64,000 bases of DNA from Flavobacterium sp. N2038 (GCF_025947185.1 NZ_CP110001.1:3100001-3164000), one strand, 5' to 3'; positions 16,347-26,065 are shown, counted from the first letter of the stretch. Made by a program: numbers and translations. Notes: a model not told the origin generated them from the letters alone.

Positions 16347-17219
16347 TTAATCACATTTACTTTCGACAAAATCACCAGTTTTTTCATCTAATTCCTGACA
16401 AGTTTTCTTTATTAAAACCATTTTATTATTCACCACTTTATATTCGGCGTTCATGTGTCTACTTCCTGCACAACATTGATTGTGTTCGTAAATTCTTTTG
16501 GACTGAGAATCAAATTCTAAAGAAGTTCCGTTGAAACTACTTTCAAAATATTTTCCAGTTTTCGGATTATAAAGAAAATATAAACTAGAAGTATTCGGTC
16601 CGGCATAACTGCTTTCAAAAACCGAAAAATCAGGAATTCCGTCAAAATTATAATCGTCAATACTTATGTTGTTTACCCCCCAAAGCTGACATTCTAAATC
16701 TATTTTCTGAATCAGTTTATCTGTCTTTTTCTCAATGATTTTTACACCGGTAACCTGGGCATAAAAACTACCTTTTTCCTTAGAAATAATCAACTTAAAA
16801 TATTTGCCTTTAAAAGATTCCGGTTGCAGAATTTCTCTATTTGTCCATTCAACATTATCGCCATAATCGATATCAAATTCTTTCGACAAAGTAATTTTAA
16901 GTTCTTTTCCTGAATTTAAATCTTTCCATATTCCATTTAACTGGTTGCTTTTTCCATTATAATTCTGAAAAGTCAATTTTGCAGTTTCCTTATCCGTTTT
17001 GTCTTTTTCGGTAAAAACCATAGTCTTTCCGGTAAGTTTAGCACTTAAAACAATTGGCGTGTCAAAATTAGAATAAGCATAAATAGCCGTTCCTACTCCA
17101 TCAGAATAAACATAGGAAACAAATTCAATTGGGTATTTATCAATAAATCCAGTGTAGCTTATTTGGGCAGATAAAAAAGTTGCTGCAAGAAGAAATAATA
17201 AAGTAATTTTTTGTTTCAT
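16347..17219 (-). CDS. Exported XAC2610-like protein with a calcium-loop-like motif
   Basis: The 290-residue protein has a signal peptide (cut after FLSA). It carries the stretch SIDDYNFDGIPDFSVFES near residue 192, an EF-hand/FG-GAP-like Asp loop found in XAC2610-type periplasmic proteins, followed by LYFLYNPKTGKYFESS. Cysteines near the end (HNQCCAGSRHMN and the final ESKCD) could form disulfides. The function is unknown. It leads the three-gene cluster and probably carries the promoter in the 230-base gap to DUF4142. Confidence 0.7.
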   Translation of the reverse strand: MKQKITLLFLLAATFLSAQISYTGFIDKYPIEFVSYVYSDGVGTAIYAYSNFDTPIVLSAKLTGKTMVFTEKDKTDKETAKLTFQNYNGKSNQLNGIWKDLNSGKELKITLSKEFDIDYGDNVEWTNREILQPESFKGKYFKLIISKEKGSFYAQVTGVKIIEKKTDKLIQKIDLECQLWGVNNISIDDYNFDGIPDFSVFESSYAGPNTSSLYFLYNPKTGKYFESSFNGTSLEFDSQSKRIYEHNQCCAGSRHMNAEYKVVNNKMVLIKKTCQELDEKTGDFVESKCD

Positions 17220-17455
17220 TTAATAATTTTTTAGATTAAATCTTTCCGATTTCTTCAACAGAGTCTTCTGATATAAATTTCGGTTTTAATAACTTCAAAC
17301 TAAATCTTATCAGCTAATATAAAACTATTTCTATTACAAAATAACTTACAATAACAGTATCATATCCAAATCCTATAACAATCCCTAAAAATCCTGTAAG
17401 ATATTCTTTTGGCTTCCTTAATACTTTTACATTATAACATTAAACTATTAAAATC

Positions 17456-18043
17456 ATGAAAAAGATACTATTTGCCGGAAAAGTAATTTTAGGGGCGGGA
17501 TTAATTATTCTGTTTTTAAACTCTTGCTAAAACGAAACCAAACAAGAAGATCCAAAAGAAGTAGCAGAAGACGCTAACGAAGCCAAATTTGACTCTATTG
17601 AAAGTAAAGAAGATGATTCGGAATTTTTGGTAGATCAGGCTGAAATTAATTTAGCTGAAATCGAAATTGGGAAATTGGCTCAACAAAAAAGCTCTAACGC
17701 CGAAGTGAAAAAATTTGGAAAAATGCTGGTTGACGAACATACTAAATCGGCATCTGAAGTGAGTGCTTTGGCTAAAGCTAAAAACTTTACTTTGCCTACT
17801 TCTCTTACTGAAGAAGGACAGGACGAATACAATAAACTTAGCGAAAAAACAGGTGTTGATTTCGATAAAAAATTCGCCGATATGATGATCGACGGCCATG
17901 AAAAAGCAATCGATAAACTACAGAAAGCTTCTAAAGACGCCACAGACAACGATGTTAGATTATGGGCTTCAAACAATATTGCAGGTTTAACAGCGCATTT
18001 GGAACATGCTAAAATGCTAAAACAAAATCTGGAAAAAAAGTAA
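17456..18043 (+). pseudogene. DUF4142 lipoprotein interrupted by an in-frame stop right after the lipobox
   Basis: From the ATG at 17456 the frame reads a lipoprotein signal (MKKILFAGKVILGAGLIILF, then LNSC). TAA at 17528-17530 follows, and then 165 more codons continue in the same frame without another stop. These hold a complete DUF4142 ferritin-like four-helix domain (DQAEINLAEIEIGKLA, FGKMLVDEHTKSASEV, ASNNIAGLTAHLEHAKMLKQ). One C-to-T change from CAA (Gln) explains the stop. Frame choice from TTG at 17627 would give a protein without export signal and is unlikely. Sequencing error, recent loss or readthrough are the options. Confidence 0.8.
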
Positions 18044-18053
18044 GCAAAGGTAA

Positions 18054-19290
<1,237 letters not shown>

Positions 19291-19291
19291 C

Positions 19292-20344
19292 TTATTTAAG
19301 CGAAGCCATATCAATTACAAAACGATATTTAATATCTCCTTTTAGTAATCTTTCGTAAGCGTTGTTTACATCGTTTACGCCAATTAATTCGATATCAGCA
19401 GTGATATTATGTTCTGCGCAGAAATCAAGCATTTCCTGAGTTTCGGCAATTCCTCCAATCAATGAACCCGAAAAACTTCTTCTGCCTAATATAAGGCTGA
19501 AAGACGTTACAGGAAGCGGATCCATTGGGGCTCCTACAAGCGTTAAAGTTCCGTCTACTTTTAATAAATTCAGATATGAATCAATACTATGTTCTGCCGA
19601 AACGCAGTCCAAAATGAAATTCAGACTTTTAGCGTGTTGCTCCATTTGTTCAGGATCTGTAGACAAAACCACTTCATCTGCTCCCAGACGTTTTGCATCT
19701 TCCGTTTTTGATAATGAAGTTGTAAAAACTACTACATGAGCGCCCATAGCTTTTGCTATTTTGATTCCCATATGGCCTAAACCTCCAATTCCAACAATTC
19801 CCACTTTTTGACCAGGACCAACTTTCCAGTGTTTCAGAGGAGAATACGTTGTAATTCCGGCACAAAGTAAAGGTGCAACTCCTGCAAGATCTAATTTGTC
19901 TGAAATATGTAATACAAAACTTTCGTCTACTACAATACTTTGAGAGTAACCTCCAAAAGTTTGTCCGCCAATATGAACATCCGGTGAGTTGAATGTCAGC
20001 GTACTTCCTTCATCGCAGTATTGCTCTAAATCATTTTTGCAATGGTCACATTCTCTGCATGAATCAACCATACAACCTACTCCTGCTAATTGACCTACTT
20101 TAAAATTCTTTACATGATCTCCAACTTTAGTAACACGGCCTACAATTTCGTGCCCCGGAACAATTGGATAAACCGTTCCATGCCACTCATTTCTGGCAGA
20201 ATGTAAATCAGAATGACAAATTCCGCAATACAGGATTTCGATTTCTACATCGTGTGCCTGTACAGCTCTTCTTTTAATGTCTAATGTTTTTAATGGTGCT
20301 TCGGCAGCTTCTGTACCAAAGGCTTTAATGTCTTTTGTTTCCAT
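19292..20344 (-). CDS. Zinc-dependent NAD(P) alcohol dehydrogenase (YahK/cinnamyl type)
   Basis: This medium-chain dehydrogenase of 350 residues interconverts alcohols and aldehydes. Seen: catalytic zinc ligands Cys40 (YCGICHSD) and His65 with Glu66 (VPGHEIVG), structural zinc cysteines 96, 99, 102 and 110 (DSCRECDHC to QYC), and the nucleotide loop GIGGLGHMGIK near 180. I start at METKD (20344), because the longer frame adds eight lysine/asparagine-rich residues read out of the TTTCAGG repeat side. Preference for NADPH is typical of the YahK group but not proven here. Confidence 0.93.
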   Translation of the reverse strand: METKDIKAFGTEAAEAPLKTLDIKRRAVQAHDVEIEILYCGICHSDLHSARNEWHGTVYPIVPGHEIVGRVTKVGDHVKNFKVGQLAGVGCMVDSCRECDHCKNDLEQYCDEGSTLTFNSPDVHIGGQTFGGYSQSIVVDESFVLHISDKLDLAGVAPLLCAGITTYSPLKHWKVGPGQKVGIVGIGGLGHMGIKIAKAMGAHVVVFTTSLSKTEDAKRLGADEVVLSTDPEQMEQHAKSLNFILDCVSAEHSIDSYLNLLKVDGTLTLVGAPMDPLPVTSFSLILGRRSFSGSLIGGIAETQEMLDFCAEHNITADIELIGVNDVNNAYERLLKGDIKYRFVIDMASLK

Positions 20345-20362
20345 TTTTTTATTGTTTTTTTG

Positions 20363-20400
20363 TTTCAAGTTTCAGGTTTCAGGTTTCAGGTTTCAGGTTT
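20363..20400. repeat. Heptamer tandem repeat TTTCAGG
   Basis: TTTCAAG at 20363 is followed by four exact TTTCAGG units (20370, 20377, 20384, 20391) and a partial one. It lies just upstream of the alcohol dehydrogenase start. A related word family flanks the hairpin at 24512-24607 and appears at 22266. Confidence 0.9.
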
Positions 20401-20635
20401 ACTTGGCATGAAAAAGTTGCACGCGGATTTGGCAGATTTAAGCTGATTAACGCAGATAAATTACATATCTATTTCATAATGATGAAGTTATGAAAAATAT
20501 TTCAGGAATTGATATAAAATAAAATCTGATGCTTTTATATGGTGATTATTACTTCTGTTTGAGAACAAATCCCAATAACCAGCAGAACAAAACCTTAGCG
20601 TCTTAGTAGCTTAGATCTCAGTATCTTTAAAAAAA

Positions 20636-21043
20636 CTAAACGTTCTGAAAAGAAAAATATTCCTCGTCACTTACTTTATCAAGCCAGATTCCTACACCCT
20701 TATCTATTTCTGTAATGATTACGATGTATGAAAATTTATTAAAAGGAGTTGCTCCATACCAATGTTCAATTCCCGGTAAAATGGTAACAACTTCATCTTT
20801 TTTAAGCAATCTGATTGCGCTTCCTTTTTCCTGATAATAGCCAGTTCCATTGGTCGCAATTAATACTTGCAGACTGGCATTACTATGCCAGTTGCTTCTT
20901 GCAGAAGGTTCAAATGATACTTCTTTTATAACTGTATTTTCGGGATGAATGTTACTAGTTTGCTTTTTATATGACACTTCACCTGTCATATAAGTATTTG
21001 GAACTCTTCCTTCTTCGGTCACGGTGGTATATTGTGTCGACAT
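20636..21043 (-). CDS. Cupin protein of the (R)-mandelonitrile lyase-like group
   Basis: The 135-residue single-domain cupin has the metal-site motifs EPSARSNWHSNASLQVLI (first cupin motif; one of the usual His is replaced by Asn in NASLQ) and PGIEHWYGA (second motif). GTGYYQEKG lies between. Relatives include (R)-mandelonitrile lyase and uncharacterised cupins next to oxidoreductases. The missing histidine could change metal binding. It sits upstream of the dehydrogenase with a 290-base gap, on the same strand, downstream of the AraC gene. Confidence 0.82.
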   Translation of the reverse strand: MSTQYTTVTEEGRVPNTYMTGEVSYKKQTSNIHPENTVIKEVSFEPSARSNWHSNASLQVLIATNGTGYYQEKGSAIRLLKKDEVVTILPGIEHWYGATPFNKFSYIVIITEIDKGVGIWLDKVSDEEYFSFQNV

Positions 21044-21351
21044 AATTTAAGTTGTTTTTAGGTTAATAATGTATTTAAAAGTTATTGTAAACTATCTTTC
21101 GATAGAAAAATCAGAATATCCAGCCTCTTCAAAAAAGAGACTTCGGGTTACTTAATTCCTTAAAACTTAATATTATTTTATATCTGGTATTTAAAACTAA
21201 ACCGTAAAGCGGGGACATCGCTTTTATGAAGTATTCTATTAGTCTTTAAAAACCGATAAATGATTTATGCATTAATCTGGGACAAATGTAGCACAATACT
21301 GCAATCCGAAAATTACAATATTCAAACAAAAAATTATGAAAATGAAACAAT

Positions 21352-22224
21352 TTACATTCTCAACGATTTTGGAACCGTTCCTGTAAGTCTTTTAAAATAA
21401 TTATTAAAGTAGCTTGGGTATTCAAAACCCAATGAATAGCCAATATCTGAAATACTCCAGTCTGTGTGCTGCAAAAGTGCTTTTGCTTCGTTTATAACGC
21501 GATCTGTAATATGCGAAGTGGTTGGTTTTCCTGTAACTTCTTTTACGGAGCGATTTAAATGATTTACGTGTACTGCAAGACTTTGCGCATAGTCCTGAGG
21601 GGTTTTTAATAAAAGGGGCTGATCTTTTGTCTCAATCGGAAATTGCCTTTCTAATAATTCTAAAAACAAAGAGGTAATTCTTGAAGAAGCATTTTTAGGT
21701 TTAAAAAAGTTTTCTGAAGGCTGCATCTTCATGGATTCATGCAGAATCAAATTAATATAATTACGCATCAAATCATCTTTGAAAGCATAATCTGTAGCTT
21801 GCTCTTCGATCATTTTTTGAAATAAAGAATCAATAAAAACCTTTTGTTCAGGCTTTAAAGAAAAAATAGGAGTTCCGCCTATTTTAAATAAAGGCGATTC
21901 GTGAAGTGTTTCTGAACGGTCTTTGGATTTCAGAAACTCTTCGGTAAAAACACAAGCATAACCATGATGATCGGGAGATACAAACTCCCAGGAATATGGA
22001 ATAATCGGATTACCGAAAAACAGAAAAGTTCCATCGGTTTCTATACCACGATCTGCATAATGTATAAGACTTTTGCTGGTATTGATGCATATTTTGTAAA
22101 AATCCCTGCGGTTGTAAGTCGGGATTTTACTTACATCTCCATTTACTTCGTATACTTTAAAGCCTTTTAGTTTTAAATCTAAAGTATTAAAATCACAATT
22201 GTTGTTTTCTGTCTGATTATCCAT
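21352..22224 (-). CDS. AraC family transcriptional regulator
   Basis: The 290-residue regulator has an N-terminal AraC-like sensor region (HYADRGIETDGTFLFFGNP) and a full C-terminal double helix-turn-helix. The latter reads DYAQSLAVHVNHLNRSVKEV and ISDIGYSLGFEYPSYFNNYF, ending FKRLTGTVPKSLR. This arrangement is standard in Flavobacterium regulators that control oxidoreductase genes. It lies directly upstream of the cupin/dehydrogenase/reductase cluster on the same strand and is its likely regulator. The intergenic 21044-21351 holds no gene. Confidence 0.92.
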   Translation of the reverse strand: MDNQTENNNCDFNTLDLKLKGFKVYEVNGDVSKIPTYNRRDFYKICINTSKSLIHYADRGIETDGTFLFFGNPIIPYSWEFVSPDHHGYACVFTEEFLKSKDRSETLHESPLFKIGGTPIFSLKPEQKVFIDSLFQKMIEEQATDYAFKDDLMRNYINLILHESMKMQPSENFFKPKNASSRITSLFLELLERQFPIETKDQPLLLKTPQDYAQSLAVHVNHLNRSVKEVTGKPTTSHITDRVINEAKALLQHTDWSISDIGYSLGFEYPSYFNNYFKRLTGTVPKSLRM

Positions 22225-22262
22225 TTTGCAAAGTTATGAAAATCAAACATTATTCTTTTGTT

Positions 22263-22362
22263 ATTTTTTTGTTTCAGGTTTCAAGTTTTTAACTATTGGA
22301 AACAATTAAAGTTTTTGACTGGATACAATAGTCTCACAAAGCTGCAAAGTCACAAAGTTTTA
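22263..22362. repeat. Gene-free stretch with GTTTCAGG and CACAAAG word repeats
   Basis: The 450-base gap 22225-22674 has no supported gene. It contains GTTTCAGGTTTCAAG at 22270 and a CACAAAGCTGCAAAGTCACA run with AAGTTT near 22335. Both belong to word families seen elsewhere in the window. The rest is AT-rich and holds the presumed promoter of the next gene. Confidence 0.55.
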
Positions 22363-22674
22363 TTTTCTGTGCACGTTTCGCGAATCCTTTATAAATTTTG
22401 CAATTAAAATCCTGAACCTGTTTTAAGTTTAATATTCCAACTCTTAATTAATTCTTATAAAAAATGGTTTGGTAAAACAAGAAAGAGCAAAATCATAAAT
22501 TAAGTTTTAGAATGATTATGGTTAATCGTATTTTATCAAAAACATAAAGTATAAATGCTGTATACCTGGCTAAAAAAGGCTAATAAAAATTTAGAATCAT
22601 TCTATTGGCTCTACTTTCAAAAATGATTTTCTTTTGATGTAATTTTATACTAAAATTAAAAAAACAAAGAATTT

Positions 22675-23058
22675 ATGAGTGTTATAAAAGATGAAAAAAA
22701 GCTTCTTACCACCATTAAACGTATCGATGAAAAAATCGATAAGATTAATGATCAAAAGATAGTTGCCTTTTTTGATTCTCTTGGATTAACAGAAAGAGAA
22801 GATGTTCCCAAAAATTTTCTGGATTGGGACACAATTCTTATTGTCGTTCCTGACAGACACATTTCCCAAGAGTTAAAATATTATAAATTCTCTATATCAA
22901 GACTTTTCTTTGTTACAAATCCGTATGCTGATCAAATTTATATTTATGATTTTGATGAATGGAAAAATGTTACGCGAAATAAGACACAGTTTCAGATTAG
23001 AGAAATGATGAAAACGAGTTTTGGTGGTGTCAAAAAAACGGCTTCCGAAAACGATTAA
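22675..23058 (+). CDS. Hypothetical protein upstream of the ChrB-like regulator
   Basis: This 127-residue cytoplasmic protein has an N-terminal charged helix (DEKKLLTTIKRIDEKIDK) followed by an alpha/beta region (WDTILIVVPDRHI, YADQIYIYDFDEW). I recognise no family. It ends 18 bases before the ChrB-AraC fusion gene and is probably in the same operon, so it may act in chromate or metal response. That is inference from position only. Confidence 0.65.
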   Translation: MSVIKDEKKLLTTIKRIDEKIDKINDQKIVAFFDSLGLTEREDVPKNFLDWDTILIVVPDRHISQELKYYKFSISRLFFVTNPYADQIYIYDFDEWKNVTRNKTQFQIREMMKTSFGGVKKTASEND

Positions 23059-23076
23059 TTCCAAGATCATCAAAAA

Positions 23077-23922
23077 ATGAAATGGATCACGCGCGAAAGA
23101 CCCAAAATTGACAGAATTGCATGCCCATGGCTGATTCAAAAATTTGTTGACCCAAAAGCTGAATTCATATATGTTCCTTTTAATGAAGTTTTAGACAAGG
23201 CAAAAGAATTAGATGCAATTCCATTTGATATTCCTAATGTAGAATTCACGCATTATAATGAAGAATGCACTTTTGATTATATTATCAAAAAATATCAAAT
23301 AAACGATCCTGCTGTTTTAATCATGGCAAAAATTGTGCGTGGTGCCGATACGGATCAACATAATTTAGCTAAAGAATCAGCAGGACTGTGGGCAATTTCC
23401 GCGGGACTTTCGTATAATATTACAAATGATGCCGAATTATTAGAAGCAGGTTTAAAACTCTACGATGCATTGTACAGCTGGGCAAAACATTTGTACCAAC
23501 AAAATCATCTCCAAAATAGTCCTTTTGAAAGCTTACTGCATGAAGTTTATAAGAAGTTTCTAATTGAGAAAAAAACGAGTAAAAAAACGCCAGCTTGGGT
23601 TAAAGAATTAAAAAATATTATTCAGGATCAAATAGATGCACAATTTACGTTTGATTTAAAGAAAATCTCCAATGATTTAGAACTTAATTCTTCTTATTTG
23701 TCAAGAGAATTTTCTAAATATTTTGAAGATTTGAATTTTGGCGAATATGTTCGAAAACTGAGAATCGAAAAAGCCATCAATCTGATTCAGAGTTCAACTT
23801 ACACCTTAACCGAAATAGCTTATATGACCGGATTTTCAGATCAAAGTCATTTTACCAGAATATTCAAATTACATACTGGTAAAAACCCTTCTTCGTACAG
23901 AAAAAGTGCTTCAAAAAAGTAA
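23077..23922 (+). CDS. ChrB-domain/AraC-type fusion regulator
   Basis: The 281-residue protein begins with a ChrB C-terminal-type domain (about 1-150): KWITRERPKIDRIACPWLIQ, IPFDIPNVEFTHY, CTFDYIIKKY, KIVRGADTDQHNLAKES. It then carries a complete AraC double helix-turn-helix (about 185-278): LKKISNDLELNSSYLSREFS, then LTEIAYMTGFSDQSHFTRIF and GKNPSSYRK. Known ChrB proteins couple this domain to a different N-terminal module and control chromate efflux. Here it is wired to an AraC DNA-binding end. A chrA fragment lies 700 bases downstream, which supports a chromate-linked role for the ancestor. Confidence 0.88.
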   Translation: MKWITRERPKIDRIACPWLIQKFVDPKAEFIYVPFNEVLDKAKELDAIPFDIPNVEFTHYNEECTFDYIIKKYQINDPAVLIMAKIVRGADTDQHNLAKESAGLWAISAGLSYNITNDAELLEAGLKLYDALYSWAKHLYQQNHLQNSPFESLLHEVYKKFLIEKKTSKKTPAWVKELKNIIQDQIDAQFTFDLKKISNDLELNSSYLSREFSKYFEDLNFGEYVRKLRIEKAINLIQSSTYTLTEIAYMTGFSDQSHFTRIFKLHTGKNPSSYRKSASKK

Positions 23923-23970
23923 CTTATATACAAAAGGTAAATAGCATTCTATTTAAAAGTTTACATTCTC

Positions 23971-24002
23971 GATAGTTTTGTTTTTTCACTAACAAAACTA
24001 TC
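23971..24002 (+). promoter_or_regulatory. 12-bp perfect palindrome overlapping a -7 box and abutting a start codon
   Basis: GATAGTTTTGTT (23971-23982) and AACAAAACTATC (23991-24002) are perfect inverted copies around an 8-base spacer. The ATG of the next gene follows at once. A TAGTTTTG -7-like box (23973-23980) lies in the left arm. It could be an operator, or an RNA hairpin that ends at the start codon. Confidence 0.7.
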
Positions 24003-24503
24003 ATGATTTTATTCAGACAATTTATCCTAATTACTTTATTCTCTTTAAGTTTAAATGCTTTTTCTCAAACTACTTATCCAAAAATTACAGGTTATTTTGG
24101 AATCCTGCACCCTATCGTAACTTTTAACAGCGAGCAGACAACTGTAAATTTTCGTGATTACTATGCCGTTGGTTTTCCTACCGGAATTAATATTTGGAAG
24201 AACCAAAAAATAGGTTTTTCTTTTGAAATCGTGCCTAATATCAAAGTTCAGGGAAATAGTGATAAAGTAACTAATTTATTATTTCATCCCGGCGTTCTGG
24301 TCGCTTTAGGCAACGGCTATACTTTTGCCGGAAGAGCCGCTTTTGAAAGCAGCGGAAGATACGGCATAACTCCTGTAATCAATAAAACAGTTATAAAAAG
24401 CCAAAACTGCAGCTACTTTGCTGCTATTCCACTGCCTATTCGTTTTGGTAATGATCATCCGGCATCTTTTACTATTGGCTTTCAATTTGGAATTGCTTTT
24501 TGA
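24003..24503 (+). CDS. Small outer-membrane-like beta-barrel protein
   Basis: The 166-residue protein has a signal peptide (cut after LNAFS before QTTYP). It then shows alternating beta-strands with aromatic girdle residues (ITGYFGILHPIVTF, YYAVGFPTGINIW, GFSFEIVPNI) and ends in FQFGIAF with a terminal Phe, typical of outer-membrane barrels. No named family is recognised. It sits between the ChrB-like regulator and the chrA fragment and may belong to the same locus. The palindrome at its start suggests regulated expression. Confidence 0.7.
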   Translation: MILFRQFILITLFSLSLNAFSQTTYPKITGYFGILHPIVTFNSEQTTVNFRDYYAVGFPTGINIWKNQKIGFSFEIVPNIKVQGNSDKVTNLLFHPGVLVALGNGYTFAGRAAFESSGRYGITPVINKTVIKSQNCSYFAAIPLPIRFGNDHPASFTIGFQFGIAF

Positions 24504-24511
24504 AAAAAAAA

Positions 24512-24607
24512 GTTTCAGGTTTTAGGTTGATCATAAAATAAACCCGACAGGTTTTAAAAACCTGTCGGGTTTAAAACTTGAAACAAAGAAAACCTGGAAC
24601 CTGAAAC
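24512..24607. repeat. Long nested hairpin element (CAGGTTT arms around CCCGACAGG palindrome)
   Basis: Outer arms GTTTCAGGTTTTAGGTT (24512-24528) and AACCTGGAACCTGAAAC (24591-24607) are inverted with two mismatches. Inside lies the perfect palindrome AACCCGACAGGTTTT / AAAACCTGTCGGGTT (24541-24571). It may also terminate the barrel gene. It lies exactly where the chrA homology begins. Confidence 0.88.
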
Positions 24608-24626
24608 AAAAAAACTATTTTGCTAT

Positions 24627-24890
24627 TTGTTTACTATTGCAATGGCTCCTTATTTTCATAAAATTGCAGAAAATAATTCAATAAAAGCATTTGTTAATGG
24701 TATCACTGCTGCCGTTGTTGGCGCATTAGTAGGTTCTGTTTTTGTAATTGCTTCCCGAACCATAATAGATATTCCAACACTATTAATTGCAATTATTACC
24801 GTTCTTGCTTTGCTTTATATAAAGAAAATTCAAGAACCGGTAATTATAATTGTTGCAGCTGCTTTAGGAATATTGATAAAGCTTATTTAA
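24627..24890 (+). pseudogene. C-terminal remnant of chromate transporter chrA
   Basis: The frame encodes only the last 80 or so residues of a ChrA permease: MAPYFHKIAENNSIKAFV, NGITAAVVGALVGSVFVI, RTIIDIPTLLIAIITVLALL and IKKIQEPVIIIVAAALGI. A full ChrA is about 400 residues. The homology begins within 20 bases of the hairpin element at 24512-24607, and no earlier transporter sequence is found upstream. The 3' end overlaps the converging gene by 8 bases. An ATG at 24642 could still give an 82-residue membrane peptide, but a deletion remnant is more likely. Confidence 0.82.
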
Positions 24891-25353
24891 TTTCAAAAAT
24901 ACGAACAAACTTTTGCTCTAGTTTTTTTTTCTTTTTCTCTTCTTTCCATCTCGAATAGAAAGCCATAAAAAGCAAAAACAAATTGACAATTGTTGACGCT
25001 CGCCTGAGTCCTTTTGCAAAAAAAAGAAAAAATATATTAATTGCCAGTATAATAACTATTGGAGAAAACCTTGACCAAATTAATTGAAATTTATTATTTG
25101 GTTCAACACTATAATCTACTTTAAGTGTATTATTAATGCTTTCATATTTTCCTTTTACAACATAAAATGTTGGAGATACTATCGAATTTACAGTTAAACT
25201 AAAAGTTTTATCATCAAAAAGTCCGTAAAAAGGTTTTATTGCGCCACTTACAGGAAAGACTCTAACCTGACCTAATGTTGCTTTTGGAGCCCCGATTTCT
25301 GTATTGTTTTGTAATCTTGTACGGAATTCTGACAAACTGAGTTTTGAAGTCAT
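24883..25353 (-). CDS. Hypothetical membrane protein
   Basis: The 156-residue protein has an N-terminal soluble part of about 95 residues and one or two hydrophobic segments (FSPIVIILAINIFFLFFA and STIVNLFLLFMAFY, residues 95-130). A lysine-rich tail (EEKKKKKLEQK) follows. No family is recognised. The stop codon lies within the end of the chrA remnant on the other strand. It starts 8 bases downstream of the thioredoxin-like gene stop, so the two are likely co-transcribed. Confidence 0.65.
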   Translation of the reverse strand: MTSKLSLSEFRTRLQNNTEIGAPKATLGQVRVFPVSGAIKPFYGLFDDKTFSLTVNSIVSPTFYVVKGKYESINNTLKVDYSVEPNNKFQLIWSRFSPIVIILAINIFFLFFAKGLRRASTIVNLFLLFMAFYSRWKEEKKKKKLEQKFVRIFEIK

Positions 25354-25361
25354 TAAAATTT

Positions 25362-25862
25362 CTAGTTTTGTTGCGGGGTCAACAAACTGTTAACCATATC
25401 TTCTAATGCTTTCCCATGAATATTTTTAGCTAATATGATTCCGTTTTTATCAATTAAAAAATTCAAAGGAACTGATTGTAGCATATAATCTAAAGCAGCT
25501 GGAGATTTCCAGTATTGTAAATCACTTACTTGTGTCCATGGCAATTTTCCTTTTGCGATGGCACCAATCCACAAAGGTTTTTTGGTATCCATAGAAACAC
25601 TGTAAATCGATAATTTATCAGGATAAGCAGTATATAACTTCTTTAATAAAGGTTGTTCTTTAATACATGGGCCACACCATGATGCCCAAAAGTCGATTAA
25701 AACCAAAGAACCTCTAAATGATGTAAGAGCAATATTATTTCCTTTTGTGTCCGGAAGATCAATTTCGGGAGCAATATCTCCAACTTCAACACCAACAACC
25801 TGGGCTTTTGAGCTGGTTACTACACAACATAAGAATCCTAAAATGAGTAATGTTTTTTTCAT
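25362..25862 (-). CDS. TlpA/ResA-like exported thioredoxin
   Basis: This 166-residue thiol-disulfide protein has a signal peptide (cut near SSKA before QVVGV), so it works in the periplasm. The redox motif is Trp62-Cys63-Gly-Pro-Cys66 (FWASWCGPC). The cis-proline region VPLNFLIDKNG fits the AhpC/TSA-like TlpA subgroup. It probably reduces or oxidises disulfides in exported proteins or cytochrome maturation; the target cannot be told. It leads a two-gene unit with the membrane protein that follows. Confidence 0.9.
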   Translation of the reverse strand: MKKTLLILGFLCCVVTSSKAQVVGVEVGDIAPEIDLPDTKGNNIALTSFRGSLVLIDFWASWCGPCIKEQPLLKKLYTAYPDKLSIYSVSMDTKKPLWIGAIAKGKLPWTQVSDLQYWKSPAALDYMLQSVPLNFLIDKNGIILAKNIHGKALEDMVNSLLTPQQN

Positions 25863-25963
25863 AATTGATTAAGTTTATTTTAGATAATTGGGGCTATCTG
25901 GTTTTAATTCTATTTTCAAAATTAGGTTGAATTCTCTCGTAAAGTCACTAAGTATTTTCATTT

Positions 25964-26065
25964 TTGTCATTTCGACGAAGGAGAAATCTCCGTTGCTGAA
26001 TCGACAAAGATTGACTTTTCTTTGTGGAGTTTCTTGCGAAGATTTCTCCTTCGTCGAAATGACAA
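25964..26065. repeat. 26-bp perfect inverted repeat (GTCATTTCGACGAAGGAGAA family)
   Basis: A 26-base arm beginning TTGTCATTTCGACGAAGGAG (25964-25989) is matched perfectly by its reverse complement at 26040-26065, with 50 bases between. It fills most of the 360-base gap 25863-26222. A related GAAGGAGAAATGGCAAGA fragment is at 34962. Confidence 0.9.
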
